64,000 nucleotides of DNA from Bacteroidota bacterium (GCA_947469885.1 CANIQT010000008.1:90580-154579), one strand, 5' to 3'; positions 26,871-34,627 are shown, numbered from the stretch's first letter. Notes: generated from the letters alone by a model not told the origin. Numbers and translations: made by a program.

Positions 26871-26890
26871 TTTTCGGGTTGAAATTGACG

Positions 26891-27184
26891 CGTCAGAGAC
26901 TTGTGATGGTGCAAGAGAGGGAACCATTGATGCGCGAAGGGTATGTGATGGTGCGCGAGAGCCTACCGTTGATGCGCGAAGGGTACGTGATGGTGCGCGA
27001 TGCTCACCTGATGGCGCGCGAAGCCTACGTGGTGGTGCGCGAAGCTTACCTGTTGGTTCGCCAAGGGTACGTGATGGTGCGCGAAGCTGACCTGTTGGTG
27101 CGCGAAGGGTACGTGATGATGCGCGAAGCTTACCTGTTGGTGCGCGAAGGATACCTGTTGATGCGCGAGCAGCGAGCGTTGGTG
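26891..27184. repeat. 21-bp minisatellite, about 14 units
   Basis: Units of 21 bp centre on GTGATGGTGCGCGAAGGGTA, each with a few substitutions, and contain the GC-rich core GTGCGCGAAG in otherwise AT-rich DNA. Because 21 is a multiple of three, one frame (26879-27289, TTG start) stays open for 136 codons and would read as 7-residue units such as REGYVMV and REAYLLV. It starts directly after two terminators, with no promoter or start signal, so I treat it as non-coding repeat DNA with translation possible but unsupported. No spacers: not a CRISPR array. Confidence 0.8.
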
Positions 27185-27549
27185 AGAAAGAGGTTTCCTG
27201 TTTCTGGTTTGAAGTTCCGATTTTGGGGATTAGAGGTACCTGGTCTTGGTTTTGGGGTTGTAAAGGGGGGAAATGGGAGGGAAGATTGAAGTTTGATTAA
27301 GGAATTGCATTGAGACACCATTCAATTATCGTCATTTGTTAAAAGCTTGCGACAGCGGGGCAATGTCCGTTCAACATATTGCCAAATGATAACTGAACAG
27401 ATAAAATGTATTTTTTAGGAAAGCAACCTTTAAGTTAACAAATCCACTCGTCTATTTTCTTTTTCGTAACTATACTATAATGTATATGTAAACTTCAACA
27501 AGTAATTTTGTGAAGTAATAAAACCAACCTATTAAGCGAATAAAAATGT
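27185..27549. other. Intergenic region with a foldable element and a promoter
   Basis: After the minisatellite comes GT-rich DNA, then an imperfect stem at 27327-27391 (TATC-TCATTTG with CAAATGATA outside; GGCAAT with ATTGCC inside). A perfect -7 element TAATTTTG lies at 27503-27510, 40 nt before the ATG at 27550. No convincing -33 TTG is visible. I see no gene in this stretch. Confidence 0.45.
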
Positions 27550-27768
27550 ATGAATGACTTTTTTGATTTTATTTTAACTACTTATTGGGGAGGATTGATT
27601 TGGCTGGGGATAGGTGCAGTAATGTTTTTTTCGGTTAAGAAATCGAAAGACTGGAGAAAGATGATAACTGATGGGGAAAAATTCAGGAGGTTTTCGGGAA
27701 TTTGCATGATGATTTTCGGGGTGTGTATATTATTAAATATAGTATATAATAATTTTCATAAGGTATAA
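27550..27768 (+). CDS. Small two-pass membrane protein
   Basis: The 72-residue protein has two hydrophobic segments (about residues 6-28 WGGLIWLGIGAVMFF and 47-66 FSGICMMIFGVCILLNIVY) separated by a basic loop (KKSKDWRKMITDGEKFRR). The pattern is that of a short inner-membrane hairpin protein, with no known family motif. A TAATTTTG promoter element lies 40 nt upstream. It is followed after 4 nt by a 32-codon ORF with one membrane segment, then by a 142-residue membrane protein and a receiver-like protein, all on the same strand, so a small operon is plausible. Confidence 0.6.
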   Translation: MNDFFDFILTTYWGGLIWLGIGAVMFFSVKKSKDWRKMITDGEKFRRFSGICMMIFGVCILLNIVYNNFHKV

Positions 27769-27772
27769 AAAA

Positions 27773-27871
27773 ATGGAAAAAGAAATTTTTGTTTCGTTGC
27801 AGATTGCCACAGTAATAGTAACTGTTGCTCTTTTTGTTTTGCTTTTCAGAAATGAATACAGAAGAAAATAG
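27773..27871 (+). CDS. Very small single-pass membrane protein (32 residues)
   Basis: An ATG at 27773, 4 nt after the preceding stop, opens a 32-codon frame: a short acidic/basic start (MEKEIFVSLQ), one hydrophobic helix (IATVIVTVALFVLLF) and a positively charged tail (RNEYRRK). The topology follows the positive-inside rule. AAGG nine nucleotides upstream could serve as ribosome binding site. Its place between two membrane-protein genes supports a real small protein, but its size leaves doubt. Confidence 0.45.
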   Translation: MEKEIFVSLQIATVIVTVALFVLLFRNEYRRK

Positions 27872-27941
27872 TGATGCAGGGAGAATGGTTTGTTGGTGAA
27901 AAATGTAACCATGAACAAATTTTAGAGAATTAAGAGTTTGT

Positions 27942-28370
27942 ATGATATTAAATACAGATGAAAAAATTATTGTTGCTAATAGCTTTGGAACTGTTACGAA
28001 CCAGCGAGTGCAATTCAATCTTATAACCGGTATAAAAGAATTACCTGTAAAACAGGTTTATTCGGCATCGTTCAACAAAAAAAACAATAGAATTCTAATC
28101 ATCATTTATATTCTTTCTGCTTTTGGTATTTTAGGTTCTTTATTTCTGTTGGAAAATTATATTGAGCTCATAAAAAATAATTTTGTTGCCATCCTACTTC
28201 TCACATCTTTTTCAGTGATAGCCATGTTTCAATTTATAGGTTATCATTTAATTAAAATTAATGAAGTGGGCGATGAGCGAATAATAATTAAAGTAAATTT
28301 TTCGAAAACAAAGGAAGGAAGGGAGTTTGTGGATGCTTTAAACGATCAGCTTTTAGCGGTAACTTATTAA
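27942..28370 (+). CDS. Membrane protein of unknown function with two TM segments
   Basis: The 142-residue protein has an N-terminal strand-rich segment (EKIIVANSFGTVTNQRVQFNL and KELPVKQVYSASF), two membrane helices (about 48-68 RILIIIYILSAFGILGSLFLL and 79-100 FVAILLLTSFSVIAMFQF) and a C-terminal cytoplasmic piece (RIIIKVNFSKTKEGREFVDALNDQ). The arrangement resembles bacterial PH-like/DUF membrane proteins in which a split soluble domain wraps around a TM hairpin, but this is only a resemblance. It lies 70 nt after the 32-codon ORF and 18 nt before the receiver-like gene. No function assigned. Confidence 0.6.
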   Translation: MILNTDEKIIVANSFGTVTNQRVQFNLITGIKELPVKQVYSASFNKKNNRILIIIYILSAFGILGSLFLLENYIELIKNNFVAILLLTSFSVIAMFQFIGYHLIKINEVGDERIIIKVNFSKTKEGREFVDALNDQLLAVTY

Positions 28371-28388
28371 TTGATTTTATTTAAAATA

Positions 28389-28817
28389 ATGGCTGAGGAA
28401 TTATTATTTATCAAAAAAATTGTATTGGTATTCAATAATAAAAAAGAGGTGGCATTTATCAGCGAAAAATTAAAAGAAATCGGAATTGCTGTCCATGTGT
28501 GTTATACTATTAATGAAGGGATGAAACAGATAAAGGAGCATGAGCCTGAACTTGTAATAATAAATATAGGATATGATGATTCTGAATTTACGAACTGGGA
28601 AACAAAATATGTTATTAAGCCGGAAATGAGATTGCAACAGATAATTGTTTCAAAAAAATTATCTGAAAATTATATCAGGAGTTCAGAAAGTGATGATAAT
28701 CCAAGTTTGGACGCTGAAAACAAATGGAGGATTTCGAAATGTGTATCTTCTAAATTATTGCTTTGTGTGATCAGGAGTATGATAAACAATCAACCTATTA
28801 ACTGGTTTATGGTGTGA
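28389..28817 (+). CDS. Receiver-like protein with Asn at the phospho-acceptor position
   Basis: The protein is 142 residues from ATG 28389. The fold pattern is that of a response-regulator receiver: a strand (IVLVFNNKKE) at the place of the acidic pair, helix VAFISEKLKEIGI, strand, helix, then PELVIINIGYDD, where the phospho-accepting Asp of PDLIILDxxxP is Asn59. The acidic pair is also degraded (FNN). The Lys of the switch region survives (RISK). It cannot be phosphorylated in the usual way, so it is a pseudo-receiver, perhaps a protein-binding module. Its closest relative in the window is 32769-33185, with the same change. No output domain is attached. Confidence 0.7.
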   Translation: MAEELLFIKKIVLVFNNKKEVAFISEKLKEIGIAVHVCYTINEGMKQIKEHEPELVIINIGYDDSEFTNWETKYVIKPEMRLQQIIVSKKLSENYIRSSESDDNPSLDAENKWRISKCVSSKLLLCVIRSMINNQPINWFMV

Positions 28818-28860
28818 TGGTTTTATTTTTTCCTATTTATTATTTCTTTTAAACTACTGA

Positions 28861-30231
28861 TTATACACTCAAAAAATCTTTATACCATTTTCCTGATTCT
28901 TTAATAATTCTTTTTTGAGTTTTAAAATCAATATATATCAAACCGAATCGTTGGCGGTAACCTTCTGCCCATTCAAAGTTATCGGTTAGGGACCACACAA
29001 AATAACCGGATACTTTTTTTTCTTCCTTTTTAGCACGTAAAACCTGTTCAAGATAATGTTGTATAAAATGTTTTCGGTCTGAATCATTCACCATATTTTC
29101 AATTGCTTCATCGGGAAAGGAAGCACCATTTTCAGTAATGATTATTTTTTTAATTCCTTTATATTCATTATATTTTTTTATCATTTCATAAATAGCCTCC
29201 GGATACACTTCCCAATCCATTTGGGTGTAATATACTTTTCGCTTATCAGCCGGAATCAGTTTCGCATTCAGAAAAGGAATGTAATAAGAATGAGCCACCA
29301 CTTCGCGTGTATAGTTTTGAATTCCGATAAAATCAAAATCTACTTTCATCAATTCTTCATCACCAGGTCGCATATATTTTTTTATTTTTTTCAGGAAAGG
29401 AATGGTATCCGTGGGATAACCCAATCCCAATGAAGGCTCTATAAATGCACGATTCAGAAGAGCATCAATTTTGGCAACTGCTCGTTTATCTTTTTCTGAA
29501 GCAGAATGCGGAGTGATGTAAGAGCAGGAAAAGGTGGTACCAACTTCGGAATCAGGTTGAATTTTTTTTATAGTTTTAAAACCTATTGCCTGGCACAACA
29601 CGGCATGGTGCATAGCAGATAAAAAATTGCCTAAACCTTTTTTGCCCGGTGCATGAACACCCAGAAAATATCCTGCACCGGTAAACACCATTGGTTCGTT
29701 GAGTACCATCCAGTGTTTTACTTTATTTTTAAAAGCATTAACACACACTTCCACGTATTCCTGAAACCAATCAATAATATTTCTGTTTGTCCATCCTCCT
29801 TTTTTTTCCAGTTCAAGTGGCAAATCCCAATGGTACAATGTAATCCAGGGTGTAATTCCAAACTCGATACAGGTATCAATTACATTATGATAAAAATCCA
29901 GCCCTTGCTGATTTATGTTTCCTGTCCCGTTGGGAAGTATTCTTGACCACGACAAAGAGAATCGGAAATGAGGTATTCCCAATTGTTTTAATAATGCTAT
30001 GTCTTTTTTATAATTGTTGTAAAAATTGCAGGCAACAGCAGGAGAATCATTATTGAATATTTTACTTTTTTTGTTTGCAAATTCATCCCAGATAGATAAC
30101 CCTTTTCCATCTTCATTAAAAGCACCTTCGGTTTGTAAAGCAGATGAAGAAATGCCCCAGGCAAAGTCTTCTCCAAAGTCTGTTTTATTATAAGTAATAG
30201 TATTGTTGTTTTGATTTTTATTATGTGTCAT
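28861..30231 (-). CDS. Family 1 glycoside hydrolase (beta-glucosidase type)
   Basis: The 456-residue protein is of normal length for GH1 and has no signal peptide, so it is cytoplasmic. Visible landmarks are FAWGISSSALQTEGA, FRFSLSWSRILPNG, TLYHWDLP, acid/base Glu179 in the LNEP motif, the nucleophile Glu367 in ITENGA, and GYFVWSLTDNFEWAEGYRQRFGL near the C-terminus. GH1 enzymes cleave beta-glucosides, beta-galactosides or related linkages with retention of configuration. Asn-rich first residues (MTHNKNQNNNTITYNK) may not all be translated. It is followed upstream on the same strand by a glycosyltransferase and an LpxH-like phosphoesterase, an unusual grouping that could point to glycolipid turnover, though the 132-nt gap may hold its own promoter. 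Confidence 0.92.
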   Translation of the reverse strand: MTHNKNQNNNTITYNKTDFGEDFAWGISSSALQTEGAFNEDGKGLSIWDEFANKKSKIFNNDSPAVACNFYNNYKKDIALLKQLGIPHFRFSLSWSRILPNGTGNINQQGLDFYHNVIDTCIEFGITPWITLYHWDLPLELEKKGGWTNRNIIDWFQEYVEVCVNAFKNKVKHWMVLNEPMVFTGAGYFLGVHAPGKKGLGNFLSAMHHAVLCQAIGFKTIKKIQPDSEVGTTFSCSYITPHSASEKDKRAVAKIDALLNRAFIEPSLGLGYPTDTIPFLKKIKKYMRPGDEELMKVDFDFIGIQNYTREVVAHSYYIPFLNAKLIPADKRKVYYTQMDWEVYPEAIYEMIKKYNEYKGIKKIIITENGASFPDEAIENMVNDSDRKHFIQHYLEQVLRAKKEEKKVSGYFVWSLTDNFEWAEGYRQRFGLIYIDFKTQKRIIKESGKWYKDFLSV

Positions 30232-30245
30232 ACCTTTTATAAAAT

Positions 30246-30346
30246 GAACACGAAGTGTTCAAATGTTTATAGGAAACAAAATGGTTTAAAGCATGCGACC
30301 CTGAAGTGGTCGTAATATAACCCAAGCATTCATTTTCTATAAACAT
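30246..30346. repeat. Intergenic nested inverted repeats upstream of the GH1 gene
   Basis: GAACAC-gaa-GTGTTC (30246-30260) is a perfect 15-bp palindrome 15 nt from the GH1 start codon and could be an operator. CGACC (30296-30300) pairs with GGTCG (30308-30312). ATGTTTATAG near 30263 pairs with CTATAAACAT (30337-30346). The layout, outer arms with inner hairpins, resembles that of 1072-1203 and 50126-50374. Confidence 0.45.
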
Positions 30347-30363
30347 ATAACCCCTTTAAGATT

Positions 30364-31404
30364 TTATTGAAACATAGTATAATGATGCGATTCAAAATCT
30401 GTTTCTATTGTTTTTTTTCCTGCATGATTTTCAACAATGGTATCAATGATTTTTTTTGTAATGTCAGGATAATTTACCTGAACAATTTTGTTATTACTCA
30501 ACCAGTCGCCTATTTTATCTCGATGCTTTTTGTTTAGTTTTTTCATCACAGGCACTCCCATGCTTTTCAGCATTGCTGCATTACATTGCTGTTCATATTG
30601 TGTTTTCATCGGTATCACTAAAAGTTTTTTCTTTAAATGCAAAGCTTCGCTTGTAGTACCAAACCCGGCATTACATAATATTCCAGCTGATGATGCCATA
30701 CTTTCAAGAAACAAGTTTTGGTTAATTGGCATCATTGTAATATTTTTTACTTTGTACTTTTTGTTATTGTGTTTTGAAAACACTTCCCATCTGATATATT
30801 TGAATTTTTTTAAATGTTTGATAATCCGTTCATCATCGTAAGACGGCAGATAGACTGTGTAATGCCCTTTATTGGTAGGTTTTAATTCTCTTACCTCTTT
30901 CCTGATTACAGGAGTGAAAATGTTTTTATCCAGGCTTTTGAAATGAAAACCATAATTGTAAGTAGTGGGAGCATAGTTTCGTAACACTAATTTTCCAAGC
31001 AAATCTTTCTTTTTAGGTGCAGGAGCAAGAGGGTGCAATGTAGCCACCTGGTTGCTTAATCCGATGCAGGGTTTCTTAGCTTTGATAGCCGCCCAGCACG
31101 ACACAGGTTCAAAATCGCTGATGATTAAGTCATATTGATTCACATCCAATGATTTTATTTCCTTATATAATTTTCTGGAATTTAATTTCCAGTAGGTTCG
31201 CCAGATGTCCACACCGCCTTGTTTGCCAAAGATGAACGAAAGCCCATTGAATTTGTATTTAACTTTAAACGGTAATTCAATATCGCTTTGAATGCCGCTT
31301 ACAAGAATGTCCACTTCTCCTTTTTTTTGCAAATAAGGAATTATCTCAATGGCTCTTGTAATGTGTCCGTTTCCGGTACCTTGCACTGCATATAGTATTT
31401 TCAT
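30364..31404 (-). CDS. MurG/UGT-like glycosyltransferase (GT-B fold)
   Basis: The protein is 346 residues from the ATG at 31402-31404 (MKILYAVQGTGNGHITRA). An upstream in-frame ATG at 31422 would add MKSKTR, encoded partly in heptamer repeats. The N-terminal GxGxGH loop (GTGNGH) is the acceptor-domain glycine-rich motif of MurG/UGT enzymes. The C-terminal half has the donor-site pattern ILCNAGFGTTSEALHLKKKLLVIPM, equivalent to the H/NAGxGT-E-L-G-P motif, followed by QYEQQCNA. It fits the conserved family of uncharacterised GT-B transferases often annotated as conserved hypothetical glycosyltransferases. It lies between the GH1 and phosphoesterase genes on the same strand. The acceptor is probably a lipid or membrane molecule, but this is inferred. 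Confidence 0.8.
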   Translation of the reverse strand: MKILYAVQGTGNGHITRAIEIIPYLQKKGEVDILVSGIQSDIELPFKVKYKFNGLSFIFGKQGGVDIWRTYWKLNSRKLYKEIKSLDVNQYDLIISDFEPVSCWAAIKAKKPCIGLSNQVATLHPLAPAPKKKDLLGKLVLRNYAPTTYNYGFHFKSLDKNIFTPVIRKEVRELKPTNKGHYTVYLPSYDDERIIKHLKKFKYIRWEVFSKHNNKKYKVKNITMMPINQNLFLESMASSAGILCNAGFGTTSEALHLKKKLLVIPMKTQYEQQCNAAMLKSMGVPVMKKLNKKHRDKIGDWLSNNKIVQVNYPDITKKIIDTIVENHAGKKTIETDFESHHYTMFQ

Positions 31405-31406
31405 TC

Positions 31407-31457
31407 TGGTTTTAGATTTCAAATTTTAATTATCAAATTTCAGATTTAGGATTTAGA
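31407..31457. repeat. ATTTCAG/ATTTAGG heptamer-type repeats between two genes
   Basis: AGATTTCAAATTTTAATT, ATCAAATTTCAGATTTAGG and ATTTAGAACTTT fill the gap between the phosphoesterase stop and the glycosyltransferase start. The words match the families at 389-461 and 51445-51493. Confidence 0.55.
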
Positions 31458-31460
31458 ACT

Positions 31461-32318
31461 TTAAACCGCTATTTTAAAATCTCCGAGCATCTGGTTAAAT
31501 ATTTCTTTATCACTTAACATCATCAATGAATCTTCTTCTTCGTGTTCATCATGTTCAAAATCTTTTTCATCGTAATGAAACAATGTCCATTCATTATTCA
31601 CATATTCCAATGCCGTAAGGTTTTCAATCCAGTCGCCTGAATTCAAATATTCAACCTGTCCTTTTTCTGTTTTTATTGTTTTCATTTCAGGATGATGGAT
31701 GTGTCCGCACAATACGTAGTCGTATCCATTATTGATAGCAATATCGGCAGTTGTGGTTTCAAAATCATTGAGAAACTTAACAGCCGATTTTACACTGTTT
31801 TTAATAGTTTTGGATAATGAAATTTTTTCTCTTCCCATTTTTACAGAAACCCAGTTGCAAAAAGTATTAATATGAATTAATAAATCATATCCCTGAGAAC
31901 CCAATTTGGCAAGCCATTTGGAATGTTTCATGGTTACATCAAATACATCACCATGGAATATCCATGTTTTTTTTCCGTTCAACTCAAGTAATAATTTATT
32001 GTCAATAATTAATGAACCCATTTTGAAACCTGCAAATTTTCTCAACATTTCGTCATGATTGCCAGTGATGTAATATACTTTTACGCCTTTGCTCACCCAT
32101 TTAACTAATTTGTTAATTACCTTCATGTGCGATTTTGGCCAGTATCTTTTGCTGAACTGCCATATATCTATAATGTCTCCATTGAGTATCACCATTTTTG
32201 GTTTTACGCTTTTCAGATACTTCAGCAATTCTTTTGCATGGCAGCCGTAAGTTCCAAGATGAACATCAGAGATAACCAGAATGTCAATCTTTCTTTTTTT
32301 TGCTTTAACTTTTTCCAT
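31461..32318 (-). CDS. Calcineurin-like metallophosphoesterase, LpxH-type
   Basis: The 285-residue protein carries the complete two-metal site: D18-x-H20 (ISDVHLG), GD (G47-D48, ILNGDIID), GNHD (86-89), FHGD and CGHIHHPE. These match the UDP-2,3-diacylglucosamine pyrophosphatase-like branch of the metallophosphoesterases. True LpxH makes lipid X in lipid A synthesis, but Bacteroidota often have several LpxH-like paralogues, some acting on other substrates, so I leave the symbol blank. The C-terminus is extended by about 35 acidic residues (EHDEHEEED) not needed for catalysis. It precedes the glycosyltransferase by 56 nt on the same strand. The enzyme has no signal peptide and should be cytoplasmic or membrane-peripheral. 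Confidence 0.88.
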   Translation of the reverse strand: MEKVKAKKRKIDILVISDVHLGTYGCHAKELLKYLKSVKPKMVILNGDIIDIWQFSKRYWPKSHMKVINKLVKWVSKGVKVYYITGNHDEMLRKFAGFKMGSLIIDNKLLLELNGKKTWIFHGDVFDVTMKHSKWLAKLGSQGYDLLIHINTFCNWVSVKMGREKISLSKTIKNSVKSAVKFLNDFETTTADIAINNGYDYVLCGHIHHPEMKTIKTEKGQVEYLNSGDWIENLTALEYVNNEWTLFHYDEKDFEHDEHEEEDSLMMLSDKEIFNQMLGDFKIAV

Positions 32319-32514
32319 AATTATTTATTTTTCTTGATTTGAAAGCAGAGTATATTCCTGATTCATTTATTAATGTTAACTCTATTATTGAACAATATAA
32401 AAACTGAATGGTGGAAAATAAATAAGACCTTTTAATAAATAAAAGGGCAACTAATGGGGTCAGTAAAATTTTGATGAATTGTTTTCTTGAAATTGTATTT
32501 GGGTTATAATCCAA
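32305..32514 (-). CDS. Possible small leader protein upstream of the phosphoesterase
   Basis: A 69-codon frame starts 17 nt downstream of a perfect minus-strand -7 element (32531-32538) and overlaps the first 14 nt of the phosphoesterase gene. The predicted product begins MDYNPNTISRKQFIKILL and has one hydrophobic stretch (IKILLTPLVALLFI), so a small membrane or exported peptide is possible. The second half looks like untranslated leader sequence by composition. It could be a leader peptide coupled to the phosphoesterase or a chance frame; the AT content makes chance quite likely. Confidence 0.25.
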   Translation of the reverse strand: MDYNPNTISRKQFIKILLTPLVALLFIKRSYLFSTIQFLYCSIIELTLINESGIYSAFKSRKINNYGKS

Positions 32515-32530
32515 TCAAAATTATTTGAGA

Positions 32531-32538
32531 CAAAAGTA
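32531..32538 (-). promoter_or_regulatory. Minus-strand -7 element TACTTTTG
   Basis: CAAAAGTA on the plus strand reads TACTTTTG on the minus strand. It would initiate near 32525 and serve the phosphoesterase - glycosyltransferase - GH1 direction with a leader of about 200 nt. No clear -33 TTG is seen. Confidence 0.45.
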
Positions 32539-32711
32539 TAATTGTAGTAAGAAGTGGAAATTAAATTAAAATGAACATAAGGTTATTAATTAAAATCGAC
32601 CTTTGTGCTACCGACAATACTATTATCCCTTAATCACATTAATTTAACAAATACCTTCATTTGTTTTTATTAATATAATTTTTAAATAACAAGTAAACTA
32701 CTCTGAAAAAG

Positions 32712-32719
32712 TAGTTTTG
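32712..32719 (+). promoter_or_regulatory. -7 element TAGTTTTG upstream of the second receiver-like gene
   Basis: An exact match to TAnnTTTG, 50 nt before the ATG at 32769, in the divergent region facing the minus-strand promoter at 32531. The stretch 32539-32711 is AT-rich and shows no gene. Confidence 0.5.
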
Positions 32720-32768
32720 TCGAATAATAACTAACCTTATTAAAGGAAGGTTGATAAGTAAAGATAGG

Positions 32769-33185
32769 ATGATGAAAAAACAATTGCCACCTGTTAAACG
32801 AATGGTGTTGATTTTCGACAATAAACGAGAACTCGATTTTATTGTTTTTAAATTAAAAGAAATAGGGATTATGACCTATTCATCAGACGAAATTATTAAC
32901 GGAATAAATAAAATAAAAGACCTGAAACCTCAGATGGTAGTAATTAATATGGGAATTGACGGGGATATTTCCGTTGGGATAAATGAGGAAATAAAAAAAA
33001 TTTCGAAAGAGGAAATGAAGGTATTACACATAGTAATACCTCAAAAAATAAAATCCGAAAATGTTGTTCCTGTTTTATGTAATAACGAAAACGAATTTTA
33101 TATTTCGAAACCCATACGACCAAAATTATTATTGAGTGTGATAAAAAACATTATTAATGATGAAGATATTAATTGGTTTGCGTAA
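32769..33185 (+). CDS. Receiver-like protein with Asn at the phospho-acceptor position (second copy)
   Basis: The protein is 138 residues from ATG 32769 (ATG 32772 equally possible; the frame is open to TTG 32751). It parallels the protein at 28389: VLIFDNKRELDFIVFKLKEIGI against VLVFNNKKEVAFISEKLKEIGI, PQMVVINMG against PELVIINIG, and KLLLSVIKNIIN-DINWF against KLLLCVIRSMIN-PINWF. The phospho-acceptor is Asn60. The switch Lys-Pro (ISKPIRPK) is intact here but is KC in the other copy. It has its own promoter and is followed 29 nt later by a T9SS repeat protein. The pair is probably an ancient duplication that kept the same loss of the Asp, suggesting the unphosphorylatable form is functional. 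Confidence 0.7.
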   Translation: MMKKQLPPVKRMVLIFDNKRELDFIVFKLKEIGIMTYSSDEIINGINKIKDLKPQMVVINMGIDGDISVGINEEIKKISKEEMKVLHIVIPQKIKSENVVPVLCNNENEFYISKPIRPKLLLSVIKNIINDEDINWFA

Positions 33186-33214
33186 AAATCTCACTAAATA
33201 AAAACTAAAGAAAT

Positions 33215-34429
33215 ATGAAAAAAATTACATTATTACTTATCCTTTGCGTCACTGTTCATCAACAATCAAAATCCATTACCTCCGTTTTAGACAGTACTCA
33301 TTCATATTTGTGGGATACCACTACTGTTGCATGGGAATATAATTTTAAGGAATCGTACTTGTATGATGCCAACAATAATGATACACTTGATTTGAATCAA
33401 ATGTGGAATGGCGCTTCATTGGATAATAACACCCGGTATTTATATACGTTTGATGGAATGAATAATATGATAACCAATACAAAACAAAACTTTACAGGTG
33501 GTGTATGGGTTAATTCTACTATGTATTCGTACACGTACGATGTAAATAATAATCAAACCAATCGCGTGTATCAAACTTGGAATGCAACGGTGTGGGTTAA
33601 TTCGTTAAATTATATTTATACTTATAATATTAATAATTCAATGACTAATTCCATACTTCAAAACTGGAACGGAACTATGTGGGTTAATTTGAATCAGAAT
33701 AATTTTACTTATGATGCAAATAATAATTTGATTAATCGTGTGAATCAAAACTGGAACGGAACTGTGTTTGTCAACTTTGCTCAGAATATTTATACGTATG
33801 ATGCAAACAATAATCAAATTGCTGCATTGAATCAAACATGGAACGGAACGGTGTGGAACAGTACCAGTCAATATACCAACACATTTGATATAAATAATAA
33901 TAAAATAAATTCGTTGTATCAAACCTGGAACGGAACTATTTGGGTGAATAGTATTCAGTATTCATACACGTATGATGCAAACCATAATCAACTTAATTAC
34001 TTAACCGAAAACTGGGTAAGTAATCAATGGACAAATACAAGTCAATTTTTTTATACGTATGATTTGAATAATAATAAAACAGATTACATGCACCAGAACT
34101 GGGTTAGTGGAAGTGGCGTTTGGTTAAATAATGACAGTGCACATTACTTTTATCGGGAGTTAGCTGTCGGGATAAATAATAATTTTTCGTTTAATGATAA
34201 CATGTTGATTTATCCAAATCCGTTTGTAAGTCTGGCTACTATTTCTTTTTCTGAAAATAAATTAAGAACATTAAAAATAACAAATGTTATGGGAGAAGAA
34301 ATAAAAACAATTACATCTTCCGGGAATAATATTATCATTGATAATGAAAACATGAATGCAGGAATTTATTTTATGGAGATAAAAGATTCATCAAATCATG
34401 TTGTGAATAAAAAAATAGTAGTTCAGTAA
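33215..34429 (+). CDS. T9SS cargo protein with nine YTYDxNNN-NWNGTxW repeats
   Basis: The 404-residue protein has a signal peptide (MKKITLLLILCVTVHQQ), about nine repeats of 28-31 residues, and a T9SS type A sorting domain (MLIYPNPFVSLATISF to GIYFMEIK). Each repeat runs YTYDANNNQ-N-(5)-QTWNGTVWVNSxQ, rich in Asn, Tyr and Trp. YTYDxNxN recalls the YD/RHS repeat, but the second half (NWNGTxW) does not, so it may be a distinct aromatic beta-repeat that builds an extended sheet or wheel. It is likely surface-exposed. The Trp/Tyr spacing suggests carbohydrate stacking, which is inference. It probably shares a transcript with the receiver-like gene upstream, unless a promoter lies within the 29-nt gap. 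Confidence 0.8.
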   Translation: MKKITLLLILCVTVHQQSKSITSVLDSTHSYLWDTTTVAWEYNFKESYLYDANNNDTLDLNQMWNGASLDNNTRYLYTFDGMNNMITNTKQNFTGGVWVNSTMYSYTYDVNNNQTNRVYQTWNATVWVNSLNYIYTYNINNSMTNSILQNWNGTMWVNLNQNNFTYDANNNLINRVNQNWNGTVFVNFAQNIYTYDANNNQIAALNQTWNGTVWNSTSQYTNTFDINNNKINSLYQTWNGTIWVNSIQYSYTYDANHNQLNYLTENWVSNQWTNTSQFFYTYDLNNNKTDYMHQNWVSGSGVWLNNDSAHYFYRELAVGINNNFSFNDNMLIYPNPFVSLATISFSENKLRTLKITNVMGEEIKTITSSGNNIIIDNENMNAGIYFMEIKDSSNHVVNKKIVVQ

Positions 34430-34479
34430 ATCAATTTTTAAAATATAAACTAATATACCACCTCCAAACGTCACGTTCC

Positions 34480-34518
34480 GGCTCCCCTCTACTTTGGAGA
34501 GGGGACGGGGGTGAGGCG
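34480..34518. repeat. Copy of a dispersed CCCCTCTCC/GGAGAGGGG palindromic repeat
   Basis: GGCTCCCCTCT-ACTTT-GGAGAGGGGACGGGGGTGAGG forms a stem with a GGGGTGAGG tail. Related copies are at 48456-48490, 48716-48745 and 56210-56252. Confidence 0.65.
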
Positions 34519-34528
34519 TTATAGTGTT

Positions 34529-34570
34529 AACTCCGTTGTTCAATTTAAATTGAACAACGGAGTTTTTTTT
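34529..34570 (+). terminator. Strong Rho-independent terminator
   Basis: A perfect inverted repeat, AACTCCGTTGTTCAATTT with its complement, around a minimal loop, followed by eight T. It ends the transcript of the 33215 gene. Confidence 0.9.
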
Positions 34571-34627
34571 GACTTAATAATAATATAGAAACAAATTTTC
34601 AATAACGGTAGAGTAACTTTTGGATTC

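Noticed and set aside
26891..27184. CRISPR array at the 21-bp repeats
   Set aside because: There are no spacers; the units are contiguous and variable.
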